Of a DNA stretch of 64,000 nt, positions 26,946 to 36,128 are shown piece by piece. Made by a program: the position numbers and the translations under genes. This DNA comes from JBBIQV01 sp964555285 (GTDB lineage Bacteria > Nitrospirota > Nitrospiria > Nitrospirales > Nitrospiraceae), in contig CAZKRM010000016.1 in assembly GCA_964555285.1 (NCBI GenBank), positions 5,348 to 69,347 on the forward strand, given 5' to 3'. The first letter of the stretch is position 1; each line of letters begins with the position of its first letter. The notes under the pieces were generated by a model. That model was not told where the DNA came from. It did no database searches and saw only the letters and a program-made list of their open reading frames with translations.

Positions 26946-28844
26946 CTAGGCGACCTTAAACTGTGCGACCGACGCCGTGAGACTTTCGGATAGTTTCGCC
27001 ATGTCTTCGATCGTATGGCGTGTCGTGTCGGTGGCCTTTTGGGTCGCCACCGCACCGCCGGTGAAGTCTTTGATCGATCGACCGACTGTATCGGTTGACG
27101 TGGTTTGCTGTGTTGCCGCACTCGCAATGCTTTGCGCCAACTCCGCAGAGCGTTGGGCGATCGATGAAATTTCTTTAAACACGTCACCGGTTTTCAGAGC
27201 GGATGCCGACCCGGCTTCCACGGCCTGGGTCTCATGTTCCATCGCCACCACGGCGTCTTGGGTTTCGGACTGAATCACTTTCACCAAGTCGGCGATTTCA
27301 CGCGTGGCTTGGGTGGAGCTTTCGGCCAGTTTCCTGACCTGATCGGCGACGACCGCGAATCGTGCTCCCGCCTCTCCGGCGCCGGCGGCTTCGATGGCGG
27401 CGTTGAGCGCCAGCAGGTTGGTCTGATTCGCGATTTCTCGAATCGTCGACACGATTTGTGAAATCTCCAACGACCGATCGCCGAGCGCTTTGACCTGCTT
27501 CGACATGCGTTGCACCGCGGCACGAATACTCTGCATATCTTCCACCGTCTCTTGCACCGCTTCGCGGCCACGCTCCGTCGCTTGCAACACTTGCTTGGCG
27601 CTCTCGGATGACGCTCCGGCTGTGTCGGCGACTTGGCGCATGGATGTGGCCAACCCTTCGACCGCACTCAGCGTTCGAACCGATTCTTCTGCTTGGTGTT
27701 TGGCGGTTCCGGACATCTGTCCGGCTGAATCCCGCAAGGACCCTGCAGACTTGTTTACTTTTTCAGCCGCTTCACGGACTTGCTTCATCAGCTGGGCGAA
27801 CCGACCCAACATCAGGTTGAAACCGTCGGCGAGGTTGCCGAACATGTCGGCCGTCACTTCGCCGCGCTTGGTCAAGTCTCCTTTGCCGACGTCCGAGACC
27901 AACACGAGGAATTGCATGAGCCGTTTTTGCATGACGTCCCGCTCTTCCTCGGTTGAAACCAGTGCCGTAATTCGGTCGAGCATGGTGTTGAAGGACTTGG
28001 CCATCTGGCCCAGCTCGTCCGTGCTGTCCATCTTTGCGCGCGCTTGCAGGTTGCCTGCTGCCGCCTGCTCAGCGACCTGGGCGATGTGAATAATGCCGCC
28101 TGAGAGCGCCTTCGCCAGACGATATCCGATGAAGGCCCCCAGGACGATCGCCAGCAAGGCACCACCGAGCACAACGTTCGTTCGATAGTCCGCTTCCGCC
28201 TGGCCCGCTTCGTTTGAGTCTTTGGCCACTTCTCGAATGGTCGTCAGAAGCTCGTTCACACGGGTCGCTGCCGCGTTGTACTTATTCGCAACTTCGACCG
28301 AGAGTGCGAGCGTTCCCAGGTCGCGCATCATTTGCCGCTGCTCTTCGCCGAGCGACGGGGAGAACGCGTCTGCATACGCGCCTACTGCACCATCTGCTGC
28401 GGTGAAATAGGCCGTAAGGGCCTTTTGCAGCGCCTGCAGGTCGCCGGCCTCCGATCGTCCACTCGACGACTGCCGGAGTTCCAAACTGGAGTAGACGGTC
28501 AACGGTTCCTGTACTTTTTGCTGGAGTTCCTTGAGAGGTTGGAGCGAGTCGTCGAACTCGGACTTTCTTGTGGCCCGACCTGCGTTCAGCAGCGCGTCAT
28601 GGTACAAGCCCAGGTAGCTGCTGGTCGTTCCCACGTTTGCAAGGGCCAGAGTTGAACTTTCGTACAGAGTCCGCAGCTCTCCTCGCAACTGTTGCAGGCC
28701 GTACAACCCGATGATGCCGACCACGATCATGATGGCGCCCACGCTCGAAAACCCTAAAATGAGCTTGGGCAACGTCTTGAGGTTGCTGAACCACGTCGTG
28801 AGCTTCCACTTGATTGAACTCTGCATTGAACTCTGCCGAGCCAT
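26946..28844 (-). CDS. Methyl-accepting chemotaxis protein
   Basis: A 632-aa receptor: transmembrane helix at about 27-52, a periplasmic four-helix sensor (to about 215), a second membrane helix (TNVVLGGALLAIVLGAFIGY), HAMP (about 245-300) plus a second HAMP-like segment, and the cytoplasmic signalling hairpin with the tip EIANQTNLLALNAAIEAAGAGEAG. AAAGGAGG before the ATG. It probably feeds the CheA encoded next. No methyltransferase or methylesterase gene is in the cluster. Confidence 0.95.
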   Translation of the reverse strand: MARQSSMQSSIKWKLTTWFSNLKTLPKLILGFSSVGAIMIVVGIIGLYGLQQLRGELRTLYESSTLALANVGTTSSYLGLYHDALLNAGRATRKSEFDDSLQPLKELQQKVQEPLTVYSSLELRQSSSGRSEAGDLQALQKALTAYFTAADGAVGAYADAFSPSLGEEQRQMMRDLGTLALSVEVANKYNAAATRVNELLTTIREVAKDSNEAGQAEADYRTNVVLGGALLAIVLGAFIGYRLAKALSGGIIHIAQVAEQAAAGNLQARAKMDSTDELGQMAKSFNTMLDRITALVSTEEERDVMQKRLMQFLVLVSDVGKGDLTKRGEVTADMFGNLADGFNLMLGRFAQLMKQVREAAEKVNKSAGSLRDSAGQMSGTAKHQAEESVRTLSAVEGLATSMRQVADTAGASSESAKQVLQATERGREAVQETVEDMQSIRAAVQRMSKQVKALGDRSLEISQIVSTIREIANQTNLLALNAAIEAAGAGEAGARFAVVADQVRKLAESSTQATREIADLVKVIQSETQDAVVAMEHETQAVEAGSASALKTGDVFKEISSIAQRSAELAQSIASAATQQTTSTDTVGRSIKDFTGGAVATQKATDTTRHTIEDMAKLSESLTASVAQFKVA

Positions 28845-28945
28845 GGCTCCCCTCCTTTAGCCTACGTGCGAATGCTTCGCCGTTGAGATATGAGACAATT
28901 GAGCGTGATTCACAGAAGATGTCGGCCGTGCGGCCCTCGAACCGG

Positions 28946-29452
28946 CTAGAATCCCCCTCCCTGTTCAACGCATGCCATCAGACTCGGGACCTCGACGACG
29001 CCGCTCATCCGATCGGCTATCCTGAGAATGGACGAGACGAACGGACGAGAGCCGTCGACGCCCCGTGCGGGTGCGGTGAGGAATTCATCGGGATGGACCG
29101 TGCGAATCTCCGGCACGGTATCGACCAACACACCGACTTGTTGAGATCCGTGTCGAAGCACCACCGCATACCGAAGGTCGGGACCCGCCACAGGTAACCC
29201 GAGCGCTGAACGAAGATCGGCCAACGGAATCACCGTTCCTCTCAAATTTGCCACCCCGGTCAGCGTCTGCGGCACGCCGGGAACGGGAGTCACGGCTTCG
29301 ACCTCAAAAACTTCCCGCACGTTCCTCAGGTCGATGGCGAACAGTTCATTGGCCAGACTGATCAGACAGACGCGGAGCGGGGTGCCGGCTGCAGAAGGAA
29401 AGTCCGAAGCTTGTTCATGATTCGGCTTGGCAACTGTCTCGATGGAGCCCAT
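28946..29452 (-). CDS. cheW: CheW adaptor
   Basis: A 168-aa protein with a clear CheW domain (RVCLISLANELFAIDLRNVREVFEVEAVTPVPG... LTGVANLRGTVIPLADLRSALG). The best classical CheW of the three. It joins receptor and kinase. It lies between a single-domain receiver and the receptor in the operon. Confidence 0.9.
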   Translation of the reverse strand: MGSIETVAKPNHEQASDFPSAAGTPLRVCLISLANELFAIDLRNVREVFEVEAVTPVPGVPQTLTGVANLRGTVIPLADLRSALGLPVAGPDLRYAVVLRHGSQQVGVLVDTVPEIRTVHPDEFLTAPARGVDGSRPFVSSILRIADRMSGVVEVPSLMACVEQGGGF

Positions 29453-29480
29453 AGGCGGGACGTCCCTCTTCTTTCCTCGG

Positions 29481-29843
29481 TTAGTTCAGAGCTCGCTTGA
29501 CGGCAGCGATAAGGTCTTCCGCCTTGAACGGCTTCACCACATACCCATTTGCGCCCTGCTGTTGTCCCCAAAACTTGTCGCTCTCCTGTCCCTTCGATGT
29601 GCACAGCACGATGGGAATGTTCTTGAATCGATCGTCGGATTTGATGTCGCGGCAGGCTTGGAATCCGTTCCTCCCGGGCATGACGACATCCAGGACGATC
29701 AAGTCCGGTTTGTCGGTCGCCAGCTTCTCTTCAAGCTTATCCGTGTTCGGATAGGAGATCACCGAATGGTTCGCGGATTTGAGATACCCTTCGATCATCT
29801 GCAACTCGGCATAGGAATCATCGACGACTACAATCTTGCTCAT
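29481..29843 (-). CDS. Single-domain response regulator (CheY/PilH-like)
   Basis: A 120-aa receiver with VVVDDSYAE acid pair, phospho-acceptor Asp in IVLDVVMPG, Thr in LCTSKG and Lys in VVKPFK. ATG 29843 is preferred because GGAGGAGGAAC lies just upstream. The FWGQQQGANGYVVKPF segment is shared with PilH/PilG-type regulators. Likely a target of the CheA encoded downstream. Confidence 0.92.
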   Translation of the reverse strand: MSKIVVVDDSYAELQMIEGYLKSANHSVISYPNTDKLEEKLATDKPDLIVLDVVMPGRNGFQACRDIKSDDRFKNIPIVLCTSKGQESDKFWGQQQGANGYVVKPFKAEDLIAAVKRALN

Positions 29844-29922
29844 GATCCGTTCCTCCTCCTTCACTCCGTCCACTCACAAATTCCTGATAGTTCCACGAAT
29901 CGGACTGCGCCTCACGTGCTGT

Positions 29923-30657
29923 TTACTTCATGGGCAAGACCAAGCTGATGGCGCCTGCCAGGTCCCCTTCTTTCCACCCTTCTTTCTTCATCCCCGTGAT
30001 ATCGCGCTCTCCCCTCGGGCTCCCGTGACAGTTGAGGCACGTTGCCGCGGCATACTCCGGGTCCATCACACGCAGCACCGGTTTCCCTGCGACGATGGTG
30101 GCCTTGCTATATGGCTGCCCTTTCGGATGCCGCGAGTCGGAAAACATCCTCAAGACTTCGGTTTCAAAGTCGTCCGGTTTATTCCCTGGATACCGATAAT
30201 CTGCTCCGGTCAGTTTCAGACGGATGCCCGTTTTCCGGTAAAACTTTTCACCCGACTTCCTGGCGAACACAGCCGGCAAGAACCCCTTGAAGGCGACCCC
30301 CTGTTTGTTAATGACCGGTTGGGCTTCCGCCACTACTTCCCTCTCCGATTCGAGCAAGCTCAACAGCACTCCCGATTGCGGGATCCCGTTCGCGCGGTTG
30401 AGGTCGATCCTCGTCTGCTTTTTGAAACGATCAACTATCTGGGCAGCCAGAAACTCGTCGGTGAAACCTTTGTTGCCCTTGGAGGCATCGTTGATCAGAG
30501 CCTGATTTTCCGATACGACACCCCGTCCCACTTTGAGGAGCGTGATGAGCAACTCTGCCGTCTCGGCTTCATCGGCTGCCTTCAGCGGCACGGCGAACAG
30601 TATGATGGAGAGAAAAAACCCGCCGCCCAGCGTCATCGCAGAGATTCGTGACCACAT
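29923..30657 (-). CDS. Periplasmic heme sensor-like protein (Tll0287/DUF3365 domain)
   Basis: A 244-aa protein with an N-terminal signal peptide (about 1-25), a Tll0287-like PAS-type domain with heme site CLNCH near residue 210 and the RDITGMKKEGWKEGDLAGAISLVLP end typical of DUF3365. AAGGAGG before ATG 30657 sets the start. Such domains bind a c-type heme and are often the sensor part of signalling proteins. As the first gene of the chemosensory operon it may present a redox or NO signal to the receptor (inference). Confidence 0.85.
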   Translation of the reverse strand: MWSRISAMTLGGGFFLSIILFAVPLKAADEAETAELLITLLKVGRGVVSENQALINDASKGNKGFTDEFLAAQIVDRFKKQTRIDLNRANGIPQSGVLLSLLESEREVVAEAQPVINKQGVAFKGFLPAVFARKSGEKFYRKTGIRLKLTGADYRYPGNKPDDFETEVLRMFSDSRHPKGQPYSKATIVAGKPVLRVMDPEYAAATCLNCHGSPRGERDITGMKKEGWKEGDLAGAISLVLPMK

Positions 30658-31190
30658 ACTATCCTCCTTGCGATTTGATCGTTGATGATGCGCTGACAAA
30701 GTGTAGATGGTGCTCGGTATCTGGCAAGTTTCCTGTGAACGAACGGTGCGTTCCTCTTTGGTGGGAGCATAATCGTGTGAACCGGCATGCTCAGGGTCTC
30801 CGACAAAACCTCCTGCGTCGAAGCAAAGGCCATGCCGATATAATTGAGACCGCGCCTGTATTTTCAGGAAGAGAGTGAACCGCAGGAAATTACATTCAAA
30901 CTAGAAAATTATTTGTGGAACAGGAAGAGAACGCTCGGATCGCATCGAGTGTGCAAACTCGTTCGCTAACCGATCATAACGTGACGAAATTGGACCTTGC
31001 CGACAACAAGGAGCAAAATCAAACATTCACTCGCCCCCTCATGAGAACGAGATGGACGAGTGAAGGGCGGCGTGACCGGAATGAATTCTTAGCTGGGTGA
31101 AGTTACCCCCGCGACCGCACCGGAGATCTCACCACTGCGCCGGTCTAGGAGCCTGGCAGTGAGGCCGGCCATTGTGGTATTCCACTGGCC
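30658..31190. other. Gene-free divergent stretch
   Basis: About 530 nt between the chemosensory operon and the radical SAM gene. No gene with plausible coding features was seen. It must hold the promoters of both divergent units; an AT-richer patch lies at 30885-30920. Confidence 0.5.
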
Positions 31191-33383
31191 ATGACTGTCG
31201 GCACGGTGCTCCTGCTCATCCCTCCGCTCACCCAGCTCAACACACCCTACCCCGCCACGGCGTACCTGACTGGGTTCCTGCGCTCACGCGGGTTCGTGGT
31301 CGCCCAAGCAGACATGGGAATTGAAATGGTCTTGGCGCTCTTCTCCCGTCGCGGGCTTACACGCGTGTTCGATCACCTTCGCACAAAGGAGCAAGAGCTG
31401 CCGGGTGAGGCCGGACAGATGCTGGCGCTCGAACGGGCCTATCTCGATTCCATCGAGCCGGTCGTCGGCTTCCTCCAAGGGCGCGATCCCATGATGGCTG
31501 CGCGACTCTGCCGGCGCGGATTTCTCCCACAGGGCCCCAGGTTCGCCAATCAGGCCGGCCAGGTGGCTACGATGCACGCGGCCCCCTCGACGGACCATGC
31601 GCGTCGCCTTGCCACGCTCTACCTCGAAGATCTCTGTGACTTGGTGCACGAAACCATCTCGCCCTACTTTGCGTTGAGCCGCTATGCCGAACAGGTTGCC
31701 ACCTCAGCGTCCTCCTTCGACAAGATTCAGCAGGCACTGGACGCGCCGCTGTCACTCATCGATGAGCTGTTAGTGAGCTGCTTGTGGCGACAGGTTGAAG
31801 CGACAGGCCCGACAGCGGTCGGGCTCACGGTCCCCTTCCCCGGTAATCTATACGGCGCGTTCCGTATTGCCCAAGCCTTGAAGGCACGGCTGCCGTCGCT
31901 GCCGGTGGTGCTCGGGGGTGGCTACGTCAATACTGAACTACGGCGGCTACAAGATCCGCGCGTGTTCGACTATGTGGATTACGTCACATTAGATGATGGT
32001 GAACGGCCGCTTCTCTGTTTGCTGGAGCACCTGGGTGGGAAACGAGATGAAGCAGATTTATGCCGGACCTATGTACGGTCTCGTGGCACGGTCGTCTATC
32101 GCAACGATGCGACGGTACCGGATTTCAACATGGCCGAATTGGGTACGCCGACCTACGATGGGCTGCCGTTGGGTCGCTATCTCTCGATCCTCGACACGCT
32201 CAACCCGATGCACCGGCTCTGGTCGGAAGGACATTGGAATAAACTGACCGTCGCACACGGCTGCTACTGGAAGCAATGTACGTTTTGCGATGTGGGGTTG
32301 AACTATATCGGTCGCTACGAAGCCGCCCCGAGCGAGATCCTGGCCGACCGGATCGAGGCCCTGATCGCAGAAACCGGACGACGCGGCTTTCATTTTGTGG
32401 ATGAAGCCGCGCCACCGGCCGGGCTCACAGCCCTCGCGCTCACGCTACTCGAACGAGGCGTGGCCGTCAGCTGGTGGGGCAACATCCGATTCGAGAAAGC
32501 GTTTACCCCTGACCTGTGCCGCTTGCTTGCCGCTTCAGGGTGTGTTGCGATTACGGCGGGCCTTGAGGCCGCATCGGATCGCCTCTTAGAGGCAATGAAG
32601 AAGGGCATCACGGTTGCCCAGACCGCACGGGTAGCGGCGACATTCCATGAGGCCGGGATTCTGGTCCATGCATATCTTATGTACGGCTGCCCTGGTGAAA
32701 CCGTCGAGGAAACCGTCGATAGCCTCGAACGGGTGCGGCAACTCTTCACGGCAGGTCTCATTCAATCTGCCTTCTGGCACAAGTTCACCGCGACGGCCCA
32801 TAGCCCGATCGGGCTCACCCCCAAGGCGCATGGCATCCGTATTACCGGCCCGACGTTTCAGGGTTTCGCCGAGAATGATCTCACACACGTCGATCCCGCC
32901 GGTGGTACTCCGGACTGGCTGGGTGAGGGCCTACGGAGAGCGCTCTTGAACTACATGGAGGGGAACGGTGTCCGCATGGACGTGCGCAAGTGGTTCGTCA
33001 AGCCGGTGAAGCGGCCACGCGTGTCGGCCACTTGGGTGGAAACGGCACTCGCAGCACAGCATCGAGGTGTCGATCCGTTAGCGGAGCGGCGATTCGTGTG
33101 GATCGGTGGCCGGCCTGTTGTGGAACGGCGCGGAACGAAGTACCGCGTGATCCTGCCGAACAAGACGGAGGATGCAACCCTCACAGTAGCGACCGAGAAA
33201 GCTGACTGGCTTCGAGAGTTGATTCGGGCCGCCACCCCAACCAGAGAGAAACACGGTGAGGCCTACCCCACCCTTCAACACGTTCGCGAAACGTATCCTC
33301 TCGGTGGGGCACACGCCTTTGATCGGTACCGGCAATCGCCTGCCTGGAAGACTGCGAGGAGGTTGGGATTGCTTCTCGTGTAG
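31191..33383 (+). CDS. B12-binding-type radical SAM protein
   Basis: A 730-aa protein. The N-terminal third has the Rossmann-like cobalamin-binding pattern (LLLIPPLTQLNTPYPATAYL; VVLGGGYVNTE). The radical SAM centre is at about residue 360 with HGCYWKQCTFCD: the spacing is C-x4-C-x2-C instead of the usual C-x3-C-x2-C. A GG-like and a HVDxA-type segment follow. Long C-terminal part of unknown role. Substrate unknown; related proteins methylate or rearrange unreactive carbons. Monocistronic: a strong hairpin follows directly. Confidence 0.85.
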   Translation: MTVGTVLLLIPPLTQLNTPYPATAYLTGFLRSRGFVVAQADMGIEMVLALFSRRGLTRVFDHLRTKEQELPGEAGQMLALERAYLDSIEPVVGFLQGRDPMMAARLCRRGFLPQGPRFANQAGQVATMHAAPSTDHARRLATLYLEDLCDLVHETISPYFALSRYAEQVATSASSFDKIQQALDAPLSLIDELLVSCLWRQVEATGPTAVGLTVPFPGNLYGAFRIAQALKARLPSLPVVLGGGYVNTELRRLQDPRVFDYVDYVTLDDGERPLLCLLEHLGGKRDEADLCRTYVRSRGTVVYRNDATVPDFNMAELGTPTYDGLPLGRYLSILDTLNPMHRLWSEGHWNKLTVAHGCYWKQCTFCDVGLNYIGRYEAAPSEILADRIEALIAETGRRGFHFVDEAAPPAGLTALALTLLERGVAVSWWGNIRFEKAFTPDLCRLLAASGCVAITAGLEAASDRLLEAMKKGITVAQTARVAATFHEAGILVHAYLMYGCPGETVEETVDSLERVRQLFTAGLIQSAFWHKFTATAHSPIGLTPKAHGIRITGPTFQGFAENDLTHVDPAGGTPDWLGEGLRRALLNYMEGNGVRMDVRKWFVKPVKRPRVSATWVETALAAQHRGVDPLAERRFVWIGGRPVVERRGTKYRVILPNKTEDATLTVATEKADWLRELIRAATPTREKHGEAYPTLQHVRETYPLGGAHAFDRYRQSPAWKTARRLGLLLV

Positions 33384-33414
33384 CAGTGGAGCCGCCTGAA
33401 GGCGGCTCCACTGC
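33383..33414. terminator. Bidirectional hairpin between convergent genes
   Basis: A perfect 14-bp stem (33383-33396 and 33401-33414) with loop TGAA, starting in the radical SAM stop codon and 22 nt from the peroxiredoxin stop. No U-tract on either strand; presumably a shared 3' end structure. Confidence 0.65.
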
Positions 33415-33435
33415 TGTCGCGCAGGTCTCAGACGA

Positions 33436-34071
33436 CTACTTGTTCGGTTGGGGCGTGTAGCGCAGGTACGGCTTCACGACCTTAAAGCCCTTGGGGAACA
33501 GGCCCTTGGCTTCGGCATCGGACACGGCGGGAGTGATGATGCAGTCCTCCCCCTCCTTCCAGTTCGCCGGCGTCGCCACTTTGAATTTCGACGTCAGTTG
33601 AAGCGAGTCGATGACCCGCAGGAGTTCATCGAAGTTGCGCCCGCACGACGCCGGATAGGTCAGCGTCAGCTTGATCTTCTTGTCCGGCCCGATCACGAAC
33701 ACGGACCGTACCGTCATATTATCCAGCGCGTTGGGATGGATCATGTCGTACAGTGTGGCCACCTTCTTGTCCGGATCCGCGATGATCGGATAGTTCATGG
33801 TGGTTTTCTGGGTTTCGTTGATGTCGCTGATCCAGCCCTTATGCGAATCCAACGGGTCCACGCTGATGGCAATGACCTTCACGCTGCGCTTCTTGAACTC
33901 CGGCGTGATCTTGGCCACCGTGCCCAGTTCCGTCGTACAGACCGGCGTAAAGTCCTTGGGATGGGAGAACAGAATCCCCCAACCTCCACCCAGCCATTCA
34001 TGGAAATTGACCGTTCCCTCCGTCGTCTCCGCCGTAAAATTCGGCGCTTCATCTCCAAGTCGTAGTGCCAT
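33436..34071 (-). CDS. 1-Cys peroxiredoxin (Prx6 type)
   Basis: A 211-aa thiol peroxidase with the peroxidatic motif DFTPVCTTE and the long C-terminal domain of Prx6 (WKEGEDCIITPAV... GFKVVKPYLRYTPQ). It reduces hydrogen peroxide and alkyl peroxides in the cytoplasm. The start at 34071 is chosen because GGAGGGATAT precedes it; an ATG four codons upstream lacks a site. Single-gene unit. Confidence 0.95.
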   Translation of the reverse strand: MALRLGDEAPNFTAETTEGTVNFHEWLGGGWGILFSHPKDFTPVCTTELGTVAKITPEFKKRSVKVIAISVDPLDSHKGWISDINETQKTTMNYPIIADPDKKVATLYDMIHPNALDNMTVRSVFVIGPDKKIKLTLTYPASCGRNFDELLRVIDSLQLTSKFKVATPANWKEGEDCIITPAVSDAEAKGLFPKGFKVVKPYLRYTPQPNK

Positions 34072-34243
34072 ATATCCCTCCACGCATCTATCCGTTCATG
34101 ACATCGAATACTCGACTTGCTACTGCCGGTTACCATACTGCCGTCCATGGACCAAGTTCAAGTGGGAGGGGAGCCGGTTACGTGATGGCGTCGCCTTCGA
34201 GACTCGCGTATGATCCGGCAATCGGCGGAAGGAGCGTTGTGAC

Positions 34244-34681
34244 ATGACTCATGCACGCTATCCTCGCAGTCCCAAGATATTGCTGGGCGGTATGGCTCAT
34301 CTCGTCCGGTTGATCGATAAGATTCGTCTCCGCCACGCCGGTCTGATTCAGGACTATAACTACCTCACCGCCGGGTTCGACAAGTATCTGATCGAGTTCT
34401 TGCGGATCGATCCGCAGGAGTTCGAGAAACGGGTTCTGCAGTGCGGCAGCGACGAAGACCTGCTGGCATGGGTCATGGCCCATGCGCGATCGCTCTCGCA
34501 GGAGGATATGGCCGGGTGGACAGAGGGTCTCCTTTCACGCAGTCCCAAGGACGACGGCGCCCAGCAACGCTTCCGGGCCAGGCTGGCTGAGGTGGCAGCG
34601 AAACGTGGCGTGTCCATCGAGTCTCTGCCTCACGTAACAACCTGGGTGGACGTGATCGAGCTGGATGAGGAGCGGATGTAG
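34244..34681 (+). CDS. DUF5069 protein
   Basis: A 145-aa protein with the DUF5069 pattern YPRSPKILLGGMAHLVRLIDKIR and the FDKYLIEFLRIDPQEFEKRV block. Function unknown; soluble. Divergent from the peroxiredoxin gene and followed after 73 nt by the pentapeptide gene. Confidence 0.8.
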   Translation: MTHARYPRSPKILLGGMAHLVRLIDKIRLRHAGLIQDYNYLTAGFDKYLIEFLRIDPQEFEKRVLQCGSDEDLLAWVMAHARSLSQEDMAGWTEGLLSRSPKDDGAQQRFRARLAEVAAKRGVSIESLPHVTTWVDVIELDEERM

Positions 34682-34754
34682 CGGCTGATATCCCCTCAAG
34701 TTACCCGCCAAATCTTCCGAAGAGACCGATGATGGCCGATATTCCGGAGGCAAC

Positions 34755-35117
34755 ATGGAAGCCACCAAACCTGCACGTCCAAAACTACGGTTACCCAACG
34801 ATGCGATGTATCAACTGCTCCGCGAAGGCTGCATTACCGAGTTTAATGTCAAAAAGGCGGCCGGAGAAAAAACAAATCTGCAGGGCTGCGATCTTCGCGG
34901 TTTGGACTTGCGTGGATTGGATGCCGACGGATTGGACTTCAGCGACAGCTACTTCAGGCAAGCCGACTTGCGAGGGGTTGATTTCCGGAATGCCCGGCTC
35001 GAAGGGGCCAGCATCAATGCTGCGAAGATTTCAGGAACCTACTTCCCGTCCGAGCTCACCGCCTCGGAAATTGAACTGTCTCTTCTCCACGGCACCCGCC
35101 TGCGGTACCGGTCATAA
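34755..35117 (+). CDS. Pentapeptide-repeat protein
   Basis: A 120-aa protein; residues about 42-88 consist of A(D/N)LXX-type pentapeptides (e.g. CDLRG LDLRG LDADG LDFSD, ADLRG VDFRN ARLEG) expected to form a short right-handed beta-helix. The N-terminal LPNDAMYQLLREGCITEFN cap resembles other small members. Role unknown. Confidence 0.8.
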   Translation: MEATKPARPKLRLPNDAMYQLLREGCITEFNVKKAAGEKTNLQGCDLRGLDLRGLDADGLDFSDSYFRQADLRGVDFRNARLEGASINAAKISGTYFPSELTASEIELSLLHGTRLRYRS

Positions 35118-35126
35118 CAGGATTTC

Positions 35127-35203
35127 GTTGAGTCGGTTGAGTCCGTTTGGTCCGTTCCACCGAAAACCGGAATAACCGACTGAACGGATTAAACTGAACG
35201 AAC
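35127..35203. repeat. Inverted pair of 9-nt tandem repeats
   Basis: Left arm 35127-35158 repeats GTTGAGTCG/GTTGAGTCC/GTTTGGTCC; right arm 35169-35203 is its imperfect reverse complement. It sits just after the pentapeptide gene and before tRNA-Arg. It could act as a terminator but the arms are clearly repeat-built. Confidence 0.55.
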
Positions 35204-35216
35204 GCCACTGATAAGC

Positions 35217-35293
<77 letters not shown>

Positions 35294-35298
35294 CTTCT

Positions 35299-35394
35299 GA
35301 GGAAGTTCTGAGTTATGAGTTCTAAGTTCTGAGTTGCGGATCCGTCTCCGCTGCTTCTTTCAACTCAGCACTCAAGACTCAGAACTCAGCACTC
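35299..35394. repeat. Inverted pair of heptamer repeats (AGTTCTG family)
   Basis: Left arm (about 35304-35336) is AGTTCTG-AGTTATG-AGTTCTA-AGTTCTG; right arm (about 35360-35394), read in reverse complement, is AGTGCTG-AGTTCTG-AGTCTTG-AGTGCTG. It fills the spacer between the two tRNA genes. Confidence 0.65.
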
Positions 35395-35402
35395 CGCTGC
35401 GG

Positions 35403-35481
<79 letters not shown>

Positions 35482-35494
35482 ACTTGTATGCTCT

Positions 35495-36088
35495 CTACAA
35501 CATCGTTCGCAACAGCTCTTTCGCTTGGCGAAAGGCTTTCGCACGATGGCTGATTTGATTCTTCTGTTCCGGCGTGAGTTCGGCCAAGGTTTTGCCCAAT
35601 TCCGGCACCCAGAACACCGGATCGTACCCAAAGCCCTTCGCGCCGACCGGCTGTTCGCTGATGCGCCCTTCCAACACTCCGCGTGCCGTCTCAACGCGTC
35701 CGTTCGGGAGCGCGATCGCAGCCACCGTGATGAAACGCGCGCGCCGATTGTCTTGTGGCACGCCCTCTAGTTCACGCAAGAGCTTACCCCAATTGTCTTC
35801 GTAGGTTGCGTCTGCTCCCGCATAGCGGGCGGCAAACACGCCGGGTCGGCCGCCAAGGGCGTCGACCTCTAAGCCCGTATCATCCGCGACCGTCGGCAAC
35901 CCTGTGAACCGGGCGATCTCCACAGCCTTTTTCGTTGCGTTGGCTTCGCAGGTTGCACCGTCCTCCACCACTTCTGGAGCAGTGGGAAATTCGTCGAGCG
36001 TGCGAATCTTGATCCCGATATCGCTCAGCAACGCGGCCAACTCTCGTCCTTTATCACGGTTCCTCGTCGCCAAGACCAATTCCTTCAT
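35495..36088 (-). CDS. rdgB: XTP/dITP diphosphatase (HAM1/RdgB)
   Basis: A 197-aa house-cleaning nucleotidase: LATRNRDKGRE substrate loop at the N-terminus, catalytic VADDTGLEVDAL, GFGYDPVF and SHRAKA near the end. It hydrolyses non-canonical ITP and XTP. It follows rph by 40 nt, the usual rph-rdgB operon order. Confidence 0.95.
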   Translation of the reverse strand: MKELVLATRNRDKGRELAALLSDIGIKIRTLDEFPTAPEVVEDGATCEANATKKAVEIARFTGLPTVADDTGLEVDALGGRPGVFAARYAGADATYEDNWGKLLRELEGVPQDNRRARFITVAAIALPNGRVETARGVLEGRISEQPVGAKGFGYDPVFWVPELGKTLAELTPEQKNQISHRAKAFRQAKELLRTML

Positions 36089-36128
36089 TAAGTTTCTTAG
36101 TTCCCCGTACTCCTTACTCCCTCTCCCG

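Noticed and set aside
35299..35394. CRISPR-like array between the tRNA genes
   Set aside because: Units are 7 nt with no spacers and the two halves are inverted; not a CRISPR.
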